Assembly: GCA_012034765.1 (NCBI GenBank)
Contig: JAAUOU010000040.1
Coordinates: 1-38,541, forward strand
Direction: 5' to 3'
Source of the DNA: Pleurocapsaceae cyanobacterium CSU_1_1
GTDB taxonomy: Bacteria > Cyanobacteriota > Cyanobacteriia > Cyanobacteriales > Xenococcaceae
Length of the DNA: 38,541 nucleotides
Shown here in pieces: positions 31,859 to 38,541 of the stretch. How positions within the stretch are numbered: position 1 is the first letter of the stretch; every line of letters begins with the position of its first letter. Below the pieces are notes generated by a model. That model was not told the DNA's origin. It did not search any database and was given only the letters and a program-made list of their open reading frames with translations. The position numbers and the translations under genes were made by a program.

Positions 31859-33202
31859 ATGCCTCTCTATTTTTCTCTGGCAGAACTTGAGACAATTCTC
31901 AAGGATAATCTCTTACAAATCGCTGACTCAGATCCAGGCTTGTCTATATTTGGTGTAACCACTGATACTCGCACCATTAAACCTCAAGAACTATTTATCG
32001 CTTTAGTAGGGGAAAATTTTGATGGACACAGCTTTATTGAGCAAGCAGTCGACAAAGGAGCGATCGCCGTCATCATAAATCGTCAAATTGAATCTTTAGC
32101 TATTCCTCAATTTATTGTTAAAGACAGTTTAAAAGCATACCAACAAATTGCTCAGTGGTGGCGCGATCGCTTTGAGATCCCTGTTATCGGTGTCACAGGT
32201 TCAGTGGGCAAAACCAGCACCAAAGAATTAATTTCGGCAGTATTAAGCACTCAGGGAAAAGTACTCAAAACTGAGGGCAATTTTAATAATGAAATTGGCG
32301 TACCGAAAACTCTGTTGCAAATTACGGCAGAACATAGTTACGCCGTTATTGAGATGGCAATGCGCGGATTGGGCGAAATCGCCCTGTTAACAGATATTGC
32401 TCGCCCAACAATTGGCGTAATTACCAACGTGGGAACTGCTCATATTGGTCGTTTAGGCTCACGAGAAGCGATCGCCCAAGCTAAATGTGAACTTTTGGCA
32501 CAGATGCCTAAGACGAGCATCGCTATTTTAAATTACGACAATTCTCTATTAATTGAAACTGCTCAAAAAGTATGGCAGGGCAAAACCATCACCTATGGTT
32601 TAACAGGAGGAGATGTACACGGAACAATTAACAAGGACAAAATTACAGTTGCCAAACAGGATTTACCTCTGCCTCTACCAGGAGAACATAATGCCAGTAA
32701 TTATCTCGCAGCAGTGGCGATCGCTCAAGTCTTAAATATCGATTTTGCGCCTTTAATCGCTGGGTTACAGGTTCAACTACCTCAAGGGCGATCTCGTCGT
32801 TACGATTTACCTAATGATGTGGTAATTCTCGACGAAACCTATAATGCGGGCTTAGAGTCAATGCTGGCTGCGCTACAGATGCTAAAAGAAACTCCTGCTA
32901 CCAGGCATATTGCCGTATTGGGAACAATGAAAGAATTAGGCGAACATTCTCCCCAGTTACATCGTCAAGTGGGGGCAAAAGCTCAAGAATTAAACCTAGA
33001 TCTACTGATGGTGTTAGCAGATGAGACAGCAGCACAAGAAATGATTCAGGGTGCAGCAAAAATTCAAACCGCTTGTTTTAGCGATCGCGCCACTCTTACT
33101 AGTAAGTTAAAACAAGTTATCCGCCCAGGCGATCACATTTTGTGTAAAGCTTCTAATTCCGTTGGCTTAAATAAAGTTGTTGAGGAATTAATTAAAATCT
33201 AA
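31859..33202 (+). CDS. murF: UDP-N-acetylmuramoyl-tripeptide:D-Ala-D-Ala ligase
   Basis: A 447-aa Mur ligase that adds D-Ala-D-Ala to the UDP-MurNAc-tripeptide in the cytoplasm, the last soluble step of peptidoglycan precursor synthesis. The N-terminal domain has GVTTDTRTIKPQELFIAL, the central ATPase PVIGVTGSVGKTSTKELIS (~106-124), then EGNFNNEIGVPKTLL, and the C-terminal domain VILDETYNAGLESMLAALQ. Length is normal. It ends before a palindromic repeat and is convergent with folE. Confidence 0.97.
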   Translation: MPLYFSLAELETILKDNLLQIADSDPGLSIFGVTTDTRTIKPQELFIALVGENFDGHSFIEQAVDKGAIAVIINRQIESLAIPQFIVKDSLKAYQQIAQWWRDRFEIPVIGVTGSVGKTSTKELISAVLSTQGKVLKTEGNFNNEIGVPKTLLQITAEHSYAVIEMAMRGLGEIALLTDIARPTIGVITNVGTAHIGRLGSREAIAQAKCELLAQMPKTSIAILNYDNSLLIETAQKVWQGKTITYGLTGGDVHGTINKDKITVAKQDLPLPLPGEHNASNYLAAVAIAQVLNIDFAPLIAGLQVQLPQGRSRRYDLPNDVVILDETYNAGLESMLAALQMLKETPATRHIAVLGTMKELGEHSPQLHRQVGAKAQELNLDLLMVLADETAAQEMIQGAAKIQTACFSDRATLTSKLKQVIRPGDHILCKASNSVGLNKVVEELIKI

Positions 33203-33206
33203 TTCT

Positions 33207-33280
33207 GTAGGGGCGATTCGCGACGCGATTGCGTAGCAAGTCGTTAGACTGAGCTAGTCCTTAGGGCGAATCGCCCCTAC
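33207..33280. repeat. Palindromic repeat with 15-bp perfect arms
   Basis: GTAGGGGCGATTCGC (33207-33221) is exactly complementary to GCGAATCGCCCCTAC (33266-33280). The centre contains AGCTAGTCCTTAGGGC, close to the arm of the repeat near 12050. It lies between the convergent murF and folE genes and may act as a terminator, though without a U-tract. Confidence 0.8.
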
Positions 33281-33287
33281 TGAACTA

Positions 33288-34013
33288 TTAACCGAAATTG
33301 GGCTGATGACGAATCAAATTCAAGAATTCTTCGCGAGTCTTCTGTTCATCTTGGAAGACACCAATCATGGCGCTGGTAACTGTCCAAGAGCCAGGCTTTT
33401 GTACACCCCGCATCGACATACACATATGAGAAGCTTCCATCACCACTGCAACTCCTTGTGGCTCTAAAACTTCTTGAACTGCTTCGGCGATTTGACGAGT
33501 TAGACGCTCTTGCACCTGGAGACGGCGGGCATACATTTCGACAATGCGAGCAAGCTTGCTTAAGCCAACAACTTTCTGATTGGGAATATATGCTACGTGC
33601 GCTCTACCCATGAAAGGCAACATATGATGTTCGCACAGACTAAAGAAATTGATATCTCTAACTAACACCATTTCATTGTGTCCTTCATCAAAAATCGCGC
33701 CATTAACCAAATCATCTAAAGATTGGTTGTAGCCACTAGTCAAAAACTCCATGGCTTCGGCAACTCTTTTGGGAGTTTTAAGTAATCCTTCTCGCTCTGG
33801 ATCTTCTCCCACCGACTCCAGCATAGTATAGACTGCCGACATCATTTGTTCTTTGGCAGCTTCCGAAGTCGCCTTGATTTGAGCAGCTTGTCCATTGTGG
33901 GTGTTGCGATCTGGTCTGCTGGCAACTTGATCTAACAAACTAGATTTTAGCGGTTGAGAATTATTGCCGAATGATTCAGAAAGATTATAACCGTTAGAAG
34001 AAACTGTTGTCAT
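33288..34013 (-). CDS. folE: GTP cyclohydrolase I
   Basis: A 241-aa enzyme converting GTP to 7,8-dihydroneopterin triphosphate, the first step of folate and pterin synthesis. The zinc-binding residues lie in [18 protein letters not shown] (Cys, His) and [15 protein letters not shown] (Cys). [20 protein letters not shown] and [11 protein letters not shown] are family-typical. About 50 N-terminal residues are poorly conserved. The SDR gene ends 170 bases upstream on the same strand. Confidence 0.97.
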   Translation of the reverse strand: MTTVSSNGYNLSESFGNNSQPLKSSLLDQVASRPDRNTHNGQAAQIKATSEAAKEQMMSAVYTMLESVGEDPEREGLLKTPKRVAEAMEFLTSGYNQSLDDLVNGAIFDEGHNEMVLVRDINFFSLCEHHMLPFMGRAHVAYIPNQKVVGLSKLARIVEMYARRLQVQERLTRQIAEAVQEVLEPQGVAVVMEASHMCMSMRGVQKPGSWTVTSAMIGVFQDEQKTREEFLNLIRHQPNFG

Positions 34014-34183
34014 GATGTATTAATGTGAGTAGAACTTGATCCTTTTGTTGTTAAATATGCGATCGCTTGTTAATGCACTTCCTCGTGAGGCTTGCAGGCG
34101 GGCTTTTCTCCGCAGGGAATTGTCATAGGGCAAGAAAACCTTAGCATTTCCGTGCAGTCAAGAGCGCACTGCATTGCCCTTGC

Positions 34184-34939
34184 TTATAAAGCCCCTCCAC
34201 TGGGCATAACGATCATTTCCTCAACTACCGCTTGACTAGGTAGTAAAGCTGTATGGAGTATCGACTGGGCAACGATTTCAGGGGTCAGCATTGCCGAGCG
34301 ATTCAAATCGGCTCGAACGGTATCTGTATCCCAAATAGGAGTGTTTACCGAACCAGGAGAAATAATTACGGTACGAATCCCGTTACTTCTCTCCTCTTGC
34401 GATAGCGCTCTACTTAAAGCCACCAACCCTGCTTTGCTGACACTATAAGCGCCCCACTCAGGAAAAGCATTCGAGGCTGCAATTGAAGCAACATTAATGA
34501 TAGTTCCTGAAGCGCGATCACGCATCTGGGGCAAAACTCCCTGAACACATTGAAAAACGCTAGTTAGGTTAAGCTCAAGTATTTTTTGCCAATCTGCTAA
34601 AGTTGTATTTTTTAGCAAATTGGTGTATCCCATTCCTGCATTATTGACTAAAATATCAATAGGACCAAAGGAACTACAGATGCTAGCAATAGCTTCAGCC
34701 ACTTGGTCTACTAGAGCTAAATCCAGGGGATAAGCTTTTGCTTTAGTTTGGGTTTTTTGCTCAATCTCTAAGGCTAAAGCCTGTAGTTTAGCTTCAGAGC
34801 GGCTAACTAAAGCAACTTCAATACCTGATTGGGCAAAGGCTAAAGCAGTTGCTTTGCCAATACCGCTGCTTGCCCCTGTGACGATTGCTCTGAGTTGATT
34901 TGAGGGTGGATTCATTATGCTGTAAGATGATTTGCCCAA
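34184..34939 (-). CDS. Short-chain dehydrogenase/reductase
   Basis: A 251-aa classical SDR. The cofactor motif is VTGASSGIGKATALAFA (~19-35), SRSEAK after strand 2 suggests NADP(H), the NNAG motif is present (DILVNNAGMGY), and the catalytic Ser-Tyr-Lys is in INVASIAASNAFPEWGAYSVSK. ISPGSVNTPIWDT follows. The substrate is unknown. Translation may start at MNPPSNQLRAIVTG, 8 codons in. It lies between accA and folE on the same strand, with gaps too wide for a sure operon. Confidence 0.93.
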   Translation of the reverse strand: MGKSSYSIMNPPSNQLRAIVTGASSGIGKATALAFAQSGIEVALVSRSEAKLQALALEIEQKTQTKAKAYPLDLALVDQVAEAIASICSSFGPIDILVNNAGMGYTNLLKNTTLADWQKILELNLTSVFQCVQGVLPQMRDRASGTIINVASIAASNAFPEWGAYSVSKAGLVALSRALSQEERSNGIRTVIISPGSVNTPIWDTDTVRADLNRSAMLTPEIVAQSILHTALLPSQAVVEEMIVMPSGGAL

Positions 34940-35313
34940 GTGAATAAATATAAAAATTCAACATAGCAGATGCGATCTAAAAAACAGTGAGAAATATCTT
35001 TTCAAATGTTTCCAAGATAAATTGCTGTATTGCTCGCCAATATTTCACCTGGCTAAATGTCGGTTGTTAGTAAAAATGCTCAATGTAAAATATGGCAGGT
35101 ATTTTTATAATTTGGTTTACTGTCACCAATTACCTTTGATTTCAAGCTCTATTGCCAGTAGAGTTAAATCAAAACGGTAAATTGTTGGGCAACCCTAAAT
35201 GAGAATTTGTGTAACAAAATGTTGCTTTTGCATTATAGCATTTCCAAATATACATCTGTTTTAGAAGCAAATATCAAAAGTGTCCTGGGCTAATAAATTC
35301 AAAATGGTTTAAT
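34940..35313. other. Intergenic region, nothing recognised
   Basis: 374 bases between accA and the SDR gene, both leftward. No gene, clear terminator or repeat was seen. The SDR promoter should lie here. Confidence 0.4.
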
Positions 35314-36294
35314 CTAACTGGCAACTGTTTCAAAACGACCCATTTGGCGAAATTTATCATAGCGTAGTTCTTGTCTTTGTTGAGGAGATAGCTGCCTTAG
35401 CTGCTCCAAATTGCGCCAAATAACTTCTTTGAGTTTTGCTGCTGCTTCCACAGGCTCGGCATGAGCGCCACTGCTTGGCTCAGGCACAATTTCATCAATC
35501 AAGCCTAGTTCTTTTAAATCCTCAGAAGTAATTTTCAAGGCTGCCGCTGCTCGATCAGATTTTTGAGCATCTTTCCAGAGAATTGCCGCACAGGCTTCTG
35601 GACTGGCTACTGTATAAACAGAGTGTTCTAACATTAAGAGGCGGTCTGCTACTCCAATTCCCAATGCTCCGCCAGAGCCACCTTCCCCAATAACGGTACA
35701 GATGATCGGGACTTCAAATCCAAACATGGCTCGCAAATTATAGGCGATCGCTTCTCCTTGACCAAGCTTTTCTGCTTCCACTCCCGACCAGGCTCCAGGA
35801 GTATCAATAAAAGTTAAAATCGGCATTCCAAACTTATTGGCGTGCTGCATTAATCTAAAAGCTTTACGATAGCCACCAGGAAAAGCCATCCCAAAATTGC
35901 GGGCAACATTGTCTTTAGTATCTCGTCCTTTTTGGTGTCCTACTATGACCACGGGACGACCATAAATCCTAGCGACACCGACGACTAAAGCAGGATCGTC
36001 ATACCCGCCGCGATCGCCATGAAGTTCGAGCCATTCATCACTAATAGCCTGAATATAATCTAAAGTGCTGGGACGGCGAGGATGACGAGCTAACTGTAGT
36101 CTTTGACCTGGAGTAAGAGTACTAAATATTTCTTGACGTAATTCTCCTGCTCGCACTTCAAGCTGTGATATTTCGGTAGAAACATCGACTTGGTTTTCTG
36201 AGGCTAGAGTTTTAATTTGTTCGATTCTAGACTCTAACTCGCTCAGAGGCTTTTCAAAATCCAATAAGAAGGTTTTACGTTTATTTTTAGCCAT
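35314..36294 (-). CDS. accA: Acetyl-CoA carboxylase carboxyltransferase, alpha subunit
   Basis: A 326-aa subunit that, with AccD, transfers the carboxyl group from carboxybiotin to acetyl-CoA to make malonyl-CoA for fatty acid synthesis. The N-terminal helix [49 protein letters not shown] and the crotonase-fold glycine motif [18 protein letters not shown] are family signatures; [20 protein letters not shown] is also typical. Length is normal. It follows the HD-GYP gene but a strong terminator separates them. Confidence 0.97.
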   Translation of the reverse strand: MAKNKRKTFLLDFEKPLSELESRIEQIKTLASENQVDVSTEISQLEVRAGELRQEIFSTLTPGQRLQLARHPRRPSTLDYIQAISDEWLELHGDRGGYDDPALVVGVARIYGRPVVIVGHQKGRDTKDNVARNFGMAFPGGYRKAFRLMQHANKFGMPILTFIDTPGAWSGVEAEKLGQGEAIAYNLRAMFGFEVPIICTVIGEGGSGGALGIGVADRLLMLEHSVYTVASPEACAAILWKDAQKSDRAAAALKITSEDLKELGLIDEIVPEPSSGAHAEPVEAAAKLKEVIWRNLEQLRQLSPQQRQELRYDKFRQMGRFETVAS

Positions 36295-36387
36295 AGCTTA
36301 CGCAGTTATTTTGGTTTAATTAGCATCCCCGCCTATTATTATCCGCTATCCAGCATCTTTTTAACCAATGTCTGTGGCAAAGAACAC

Positions 36388-36435
36388 AAAAAAAAGACTT
36401 AATCACACCTTAATTTTAACAGGTGTAATTAAGTC
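36388..36435 (-). terminator. Intrinsic terminator after the HD-GYP gene
   Basis: On the minus strand a 15-bp stem (GACTTAATTACACCT with AGGTGTGATTAAGTC, one mismatch, 10-base loop; 36396-36435) is followed by eight Ts (36395-36388). It lies 37 bases after the HD-GYP stop codon. Confidence 0.9.
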
Positions 36436-36471
36436 ATTCGCTTAAAGCCTAGAGCTGAGAATTTAGAGCTT

Positions 36472-37491
36472 CTAATGCTTTTGAGCATGAATAAAGAGAG
36501 TGAATTGCTCAATTAGTTCTGGGTTACGCCAACCCTGCTTAGTTTCTGACCACATAATCTGTAGTGCTTCTTCGGGACTATAGGCTTGCTTGTGAGGGCG
36601 ATCGCTAGTTAAGGCATCATATATATCAATCACCTGGAAAATTTGAGCTAAATAGGGAATATTTGTACCTGAAAGACCATCAGGATAACCCGTCCCATCC
36701 CACCGTTCATGATGGTGGCGCACAATCGGTAAAACGCCACTACGGTTACGTAATGGCTGGCAGATCTCTTCCCCAATTAAAACATGTTGTCTGATTAACT
36801 CTTTTTCTTCAACAGTTAGCTCTCCTACTTTGAGCATCACCGCATCAGGAATCACAATTGTACCAATGTCATGTAGATGAGCAGCAAAAGCTAAGTCATC
36901 AATCTCATGTTCACTTAAACTAAGATACTCACCAAAAGATTTAACTAACGAGGTCACGCGAACTATTCCGCCTCTGGTGACTGCGCGTTTATCGATCGCT
37001 CTGGCAATAGTAAATAGTACCTGCTCTGTTTGATTTAATCCATCATTAATTCGTTTTTGATTAATCAAAGACTTGACTCTAGTAGATAGCTCAATTCGAT
37101 TGAGGGGTTTGAGAAGAACATCGCTACCACCAACTTCCATTGCTTTGATGCGCTCATCTCTGTTGTTGGTTAAAGTGGTAAACACAACAGGTATATTATT
37201 AGTGCGGTAATTTTCTTTGAGTTGACGACATAAAGCAAAGCTATCTTGCTGTCGCAGCTTCGTATTAAGCAAAATCAGATCGGGCTGCTGATCGATAATT
37301 TTACTCAAAATTGAAGTTGGGTTATCTACTTCAATGACCTCATAGCCATCCAGCAGCAGGAGATCCAGTGCTGTCATTCGACTCAGACGATTTTCATCGA
37401 CAATGAGAATTCTAGCAGTCGGCAAATCAGGGTAGGTGCTTACGAAAGGATTGGTCTTGGTAGCCACAGGACAGTCGCCAACTTTTTTCAT
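36472..37491 (-). CDS. HD-GYP response-regulator-like protein with degenerate receiver
   Basis: A 339-aa protein. Residues ~27-145 are a receiver fold (RILIVDENRLSRM; PVVFTT; DVLLKPLN with the conserved Lys), but the phosphoacceptor position reads LILLNTKL, with Asn (AAT) where Asp is expected. Residues ~150-335 are an HD-GYP phosphodiesterase domain: HLHDIGTIVIPD, HVLIGEEIC and VRHHHERWDGTGYPDGLSG all carry the metal ligands and GYP loop. HD-GYP domains hydrolyse cyclic di-GMP, so this is likely a c-di-GMP phosphodiesterase not controlled by Asp phosphorylation. A strong terminator follows. Confidence 0.92.
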   Translation of the reverse strand: MKKVGDCPVATKTNPFVSTYPDLPTARILIVDENRLSRMTALDLLLLDGYEVIEVDNPTSILSKIIDQQPDLILLNTKLRQQDSFALCRQLKENYRTNNIPVVFTTLTNNRDERIKAMEVGGSDVLLKPLNRIELSTRVKSLINQKRINDGLNQTEQVLFTIARAIDKRAVTRGGIVRVTSLVKSFGEYLSLSEHEIDDLAFAAHLHDIGTIVIPDAVMLKVGELTVEEKELIRQHVLIGEEICQPLRNRSGVLPIVRHHHERWDGTGYPDGLSGTNIPYLAQIFQVIDIYDALTSDRPHKQAYSPEEALQIMWSETKQGWRNPELIEQFTLFIHAQKH

Positions 37492-37798
37492 TATTTTCTT
37501 AATCTAAGGAAAATTTTTAACTTGATTTAGCTAAAACTAATGTCATTTCATTGATTCACAAAATTTTAGAGGTCTGACTTATTGATTGAGTAGTTTCATT
37601 GTTAACATACTTTAGCCTAGCTCGATTTTCTGGATCGAACGACAAAATTAAAACAAAATGTGTTTAGCGATATCGATAAATATTATGAAGATAATTCTAG
37701 TATTTGGGATCAGGTATAATACGGAGTCTAATTCTTAATTTTGCTTAATCAAAGCACTTTAAAGTTAATACTTACTTAAAATTACGGTATATCAAGGG
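37492..37798. other. Intergenic region
   Basis: 307 bases between two leftward genes. A TATAAT on the plus strand at about 37715 has no gene after it and no good -35 box. Nothing else was recognised. Confidence 0.4.
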
Positions 37799-38541
37799 CT
37801 ACATTTTTGACCCTAACCATCGTTTGCGCCACTGAGATGTGGATTCTTGAGGGCTTTTTTGCTGTTCTTGCTGTCGGCGAACGATAATTTGCTCGGCTCG
37901 ATCTTGCAGAGTGCGATCCGCAGGGTAAGCACCAGCGCCATCGCGATAGGGGATTGCCGCCTTAGTTTGCAAGTGTTCTTGCTCCATCATCGATAGCTTT
38001 GGTAACTTTTTATACTCAAAACTAGCAATAGTCCCAGGAGACTTACGACCAGCGCCTATAATTGAACCAATATTTAATCCAGCACTCAACAATGCGGTAC
38101 GAACTGCTGCGGAAGAAGAATAGGTTGCCAATCTTCCTCGGGGAGCAAGACATTTACTTAATAAGTTAATAAACTCTACCGTCCAAAGTTGAGGACATTT
38201 TGGCGGAGAAAAAGGATCGAGAAAGATGGCATCTGCCTGCCAATTTTGGGCTACGAGTGACTTAATTGTTTGTCTGGCATCATTTAATAGTAGTTGAGCG
38301 GAGAAAAAGTCAGCGGAAACTTGTGATTTACTGGCTAATTCAGCCAAGAGATTGGGAATAGGTAATTGCCACTGTGCTAAAAGATTATGTTGAATCGCCT
38401 GACGGGGGGACATCAGGCGCTATTTCCAAAAGCAATTAGTTCTATTTGACACTGAGGATTGACTGACCAAAATTGCTTCTAAAAGCAGCGGCACTGTTAT
38501 AACCCAAGCCATAAACAGACATCTAAAAATACGGATAGTAT
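37799..38541 (-). CDS. mnmD: MnmD/MnmC-type tRNA-modifying methyltransferase, 5' incomplete
   Basis: The uninterrupted frame is 37799-38413 (204 codons), but its upstream ATG is not the true start. On the minus strand, the last 128 bases encode LDVC, YGLGYNSAAALEAI, WSVNPQCQIELIAL and EIAPDVPRQA in shifting frames, the SAM-binding half of this family. The frame is restored by removing one base at each of six homopolymers. The downstream part has AIFLDPFSPPKCPQLWTVEF, the MnmC-like motif. Such enzymes methylate the wobble uridine side chain (mnm5s2U) in tRNA. It runs off the window. Confidence 0.78.

Noticed and set aside
37709-37722. TATAAT on the plus strand before the MnmD-like gene end
   Set aside because: No plus-strand gene follows and no -35 box is well placed; a chance match in AT-rich DNA is likely.
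1-38541. tRNA, rRNA or riboswitch genes
   Set aside because: I looked for T-loop-like GTTCGAATC motifs and conserved rRNA or riboswitch cores by eye and found none; a covariance-model search would be needed to be sure.

Overview
This is a cyanobacterial chromosome segment. The octamer GCGATCGC (HIP1) recurs throughout, the base composition is AT-rich, and the genes include chlM (chlorophyll), a high-light-inducible protein, a MysD-type ligase (mycosporine-like amino acids), DUF3326 and probable DUF4327 proteins, and zinc-ribbon kinase/phosphatase genes of cyanobacterial type. I cannot fix the genus; a pleurocapsalean or other unicellular/colonial cyanobacterium is only a guess. No rRNA, tRNA or CRISPR array was recognised.

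Layout. 0.3-5 kb: chlM, a GNAT acetyltransferase, a ParD-like antitoxin fragment, a NERD-helicase-pentapeptide-repeat fusion, and rplI. 5-8 kb: a lone mysD-like ATP-grasp ligase and a secreted S8 peptidase. 8.2-11.8 kb: a small DUF4327-like protein, then a PP2C phosphatase and an FHA/zinc-ribbon Ser/Thr kinase in tandem. 11.8-12.5 kb: a repeat-filled intergenic stretch. 12.5-15 kb: trmFO with a small membrane protein, and larE broken by one base. 15-24.6 kb: a sugar ABC permease, a decayed transglutaminase-like fragment, a GT39-like membrane protein, a receiver/histidine-kinase hybrid, an ABC-2 permease, an alpha/beta hydrolase, an SGNH hydrolase, and a tight run of small protein, DUF3326 and CPBP protease. 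24.7-27.4 kb: an Hlip and mutS2, whose Smr domain is shifted out of frame. 27.4-30.8 kb: an accessory island. 30.9-38.5 kb: phosphoribosyltransferase, murF, folE, an SDR, accA, an HD-GYP regulator and a 5'-incomplete MnmD-like methyltransferase.

The most informative region is the island after mutS2. It holds an Imm7-type immunity gene interrupted twice: by a ~1.7-kb IS607-family element (serine recombinase plus TnpB) and by a 140-bp MITE with perfect 16-bp inverted ends and a 10-bp target duplication. Removing both in silico restores an uninterrupted 141-codon frame. A RelBE-type toxin-antitoxin pair follows. The island is bracketed by a 59-bp repeat of the mutS2 3' end; the distal copy is a decayed Smr-domain remnant.

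Several frames are broken only at homopolymers: larE (-1), mutS2 (-1), and six +1 expansions in the last ~130 bases. The last cluster looks like base-calling error at a contig end and makes error a live explanation for the other two.
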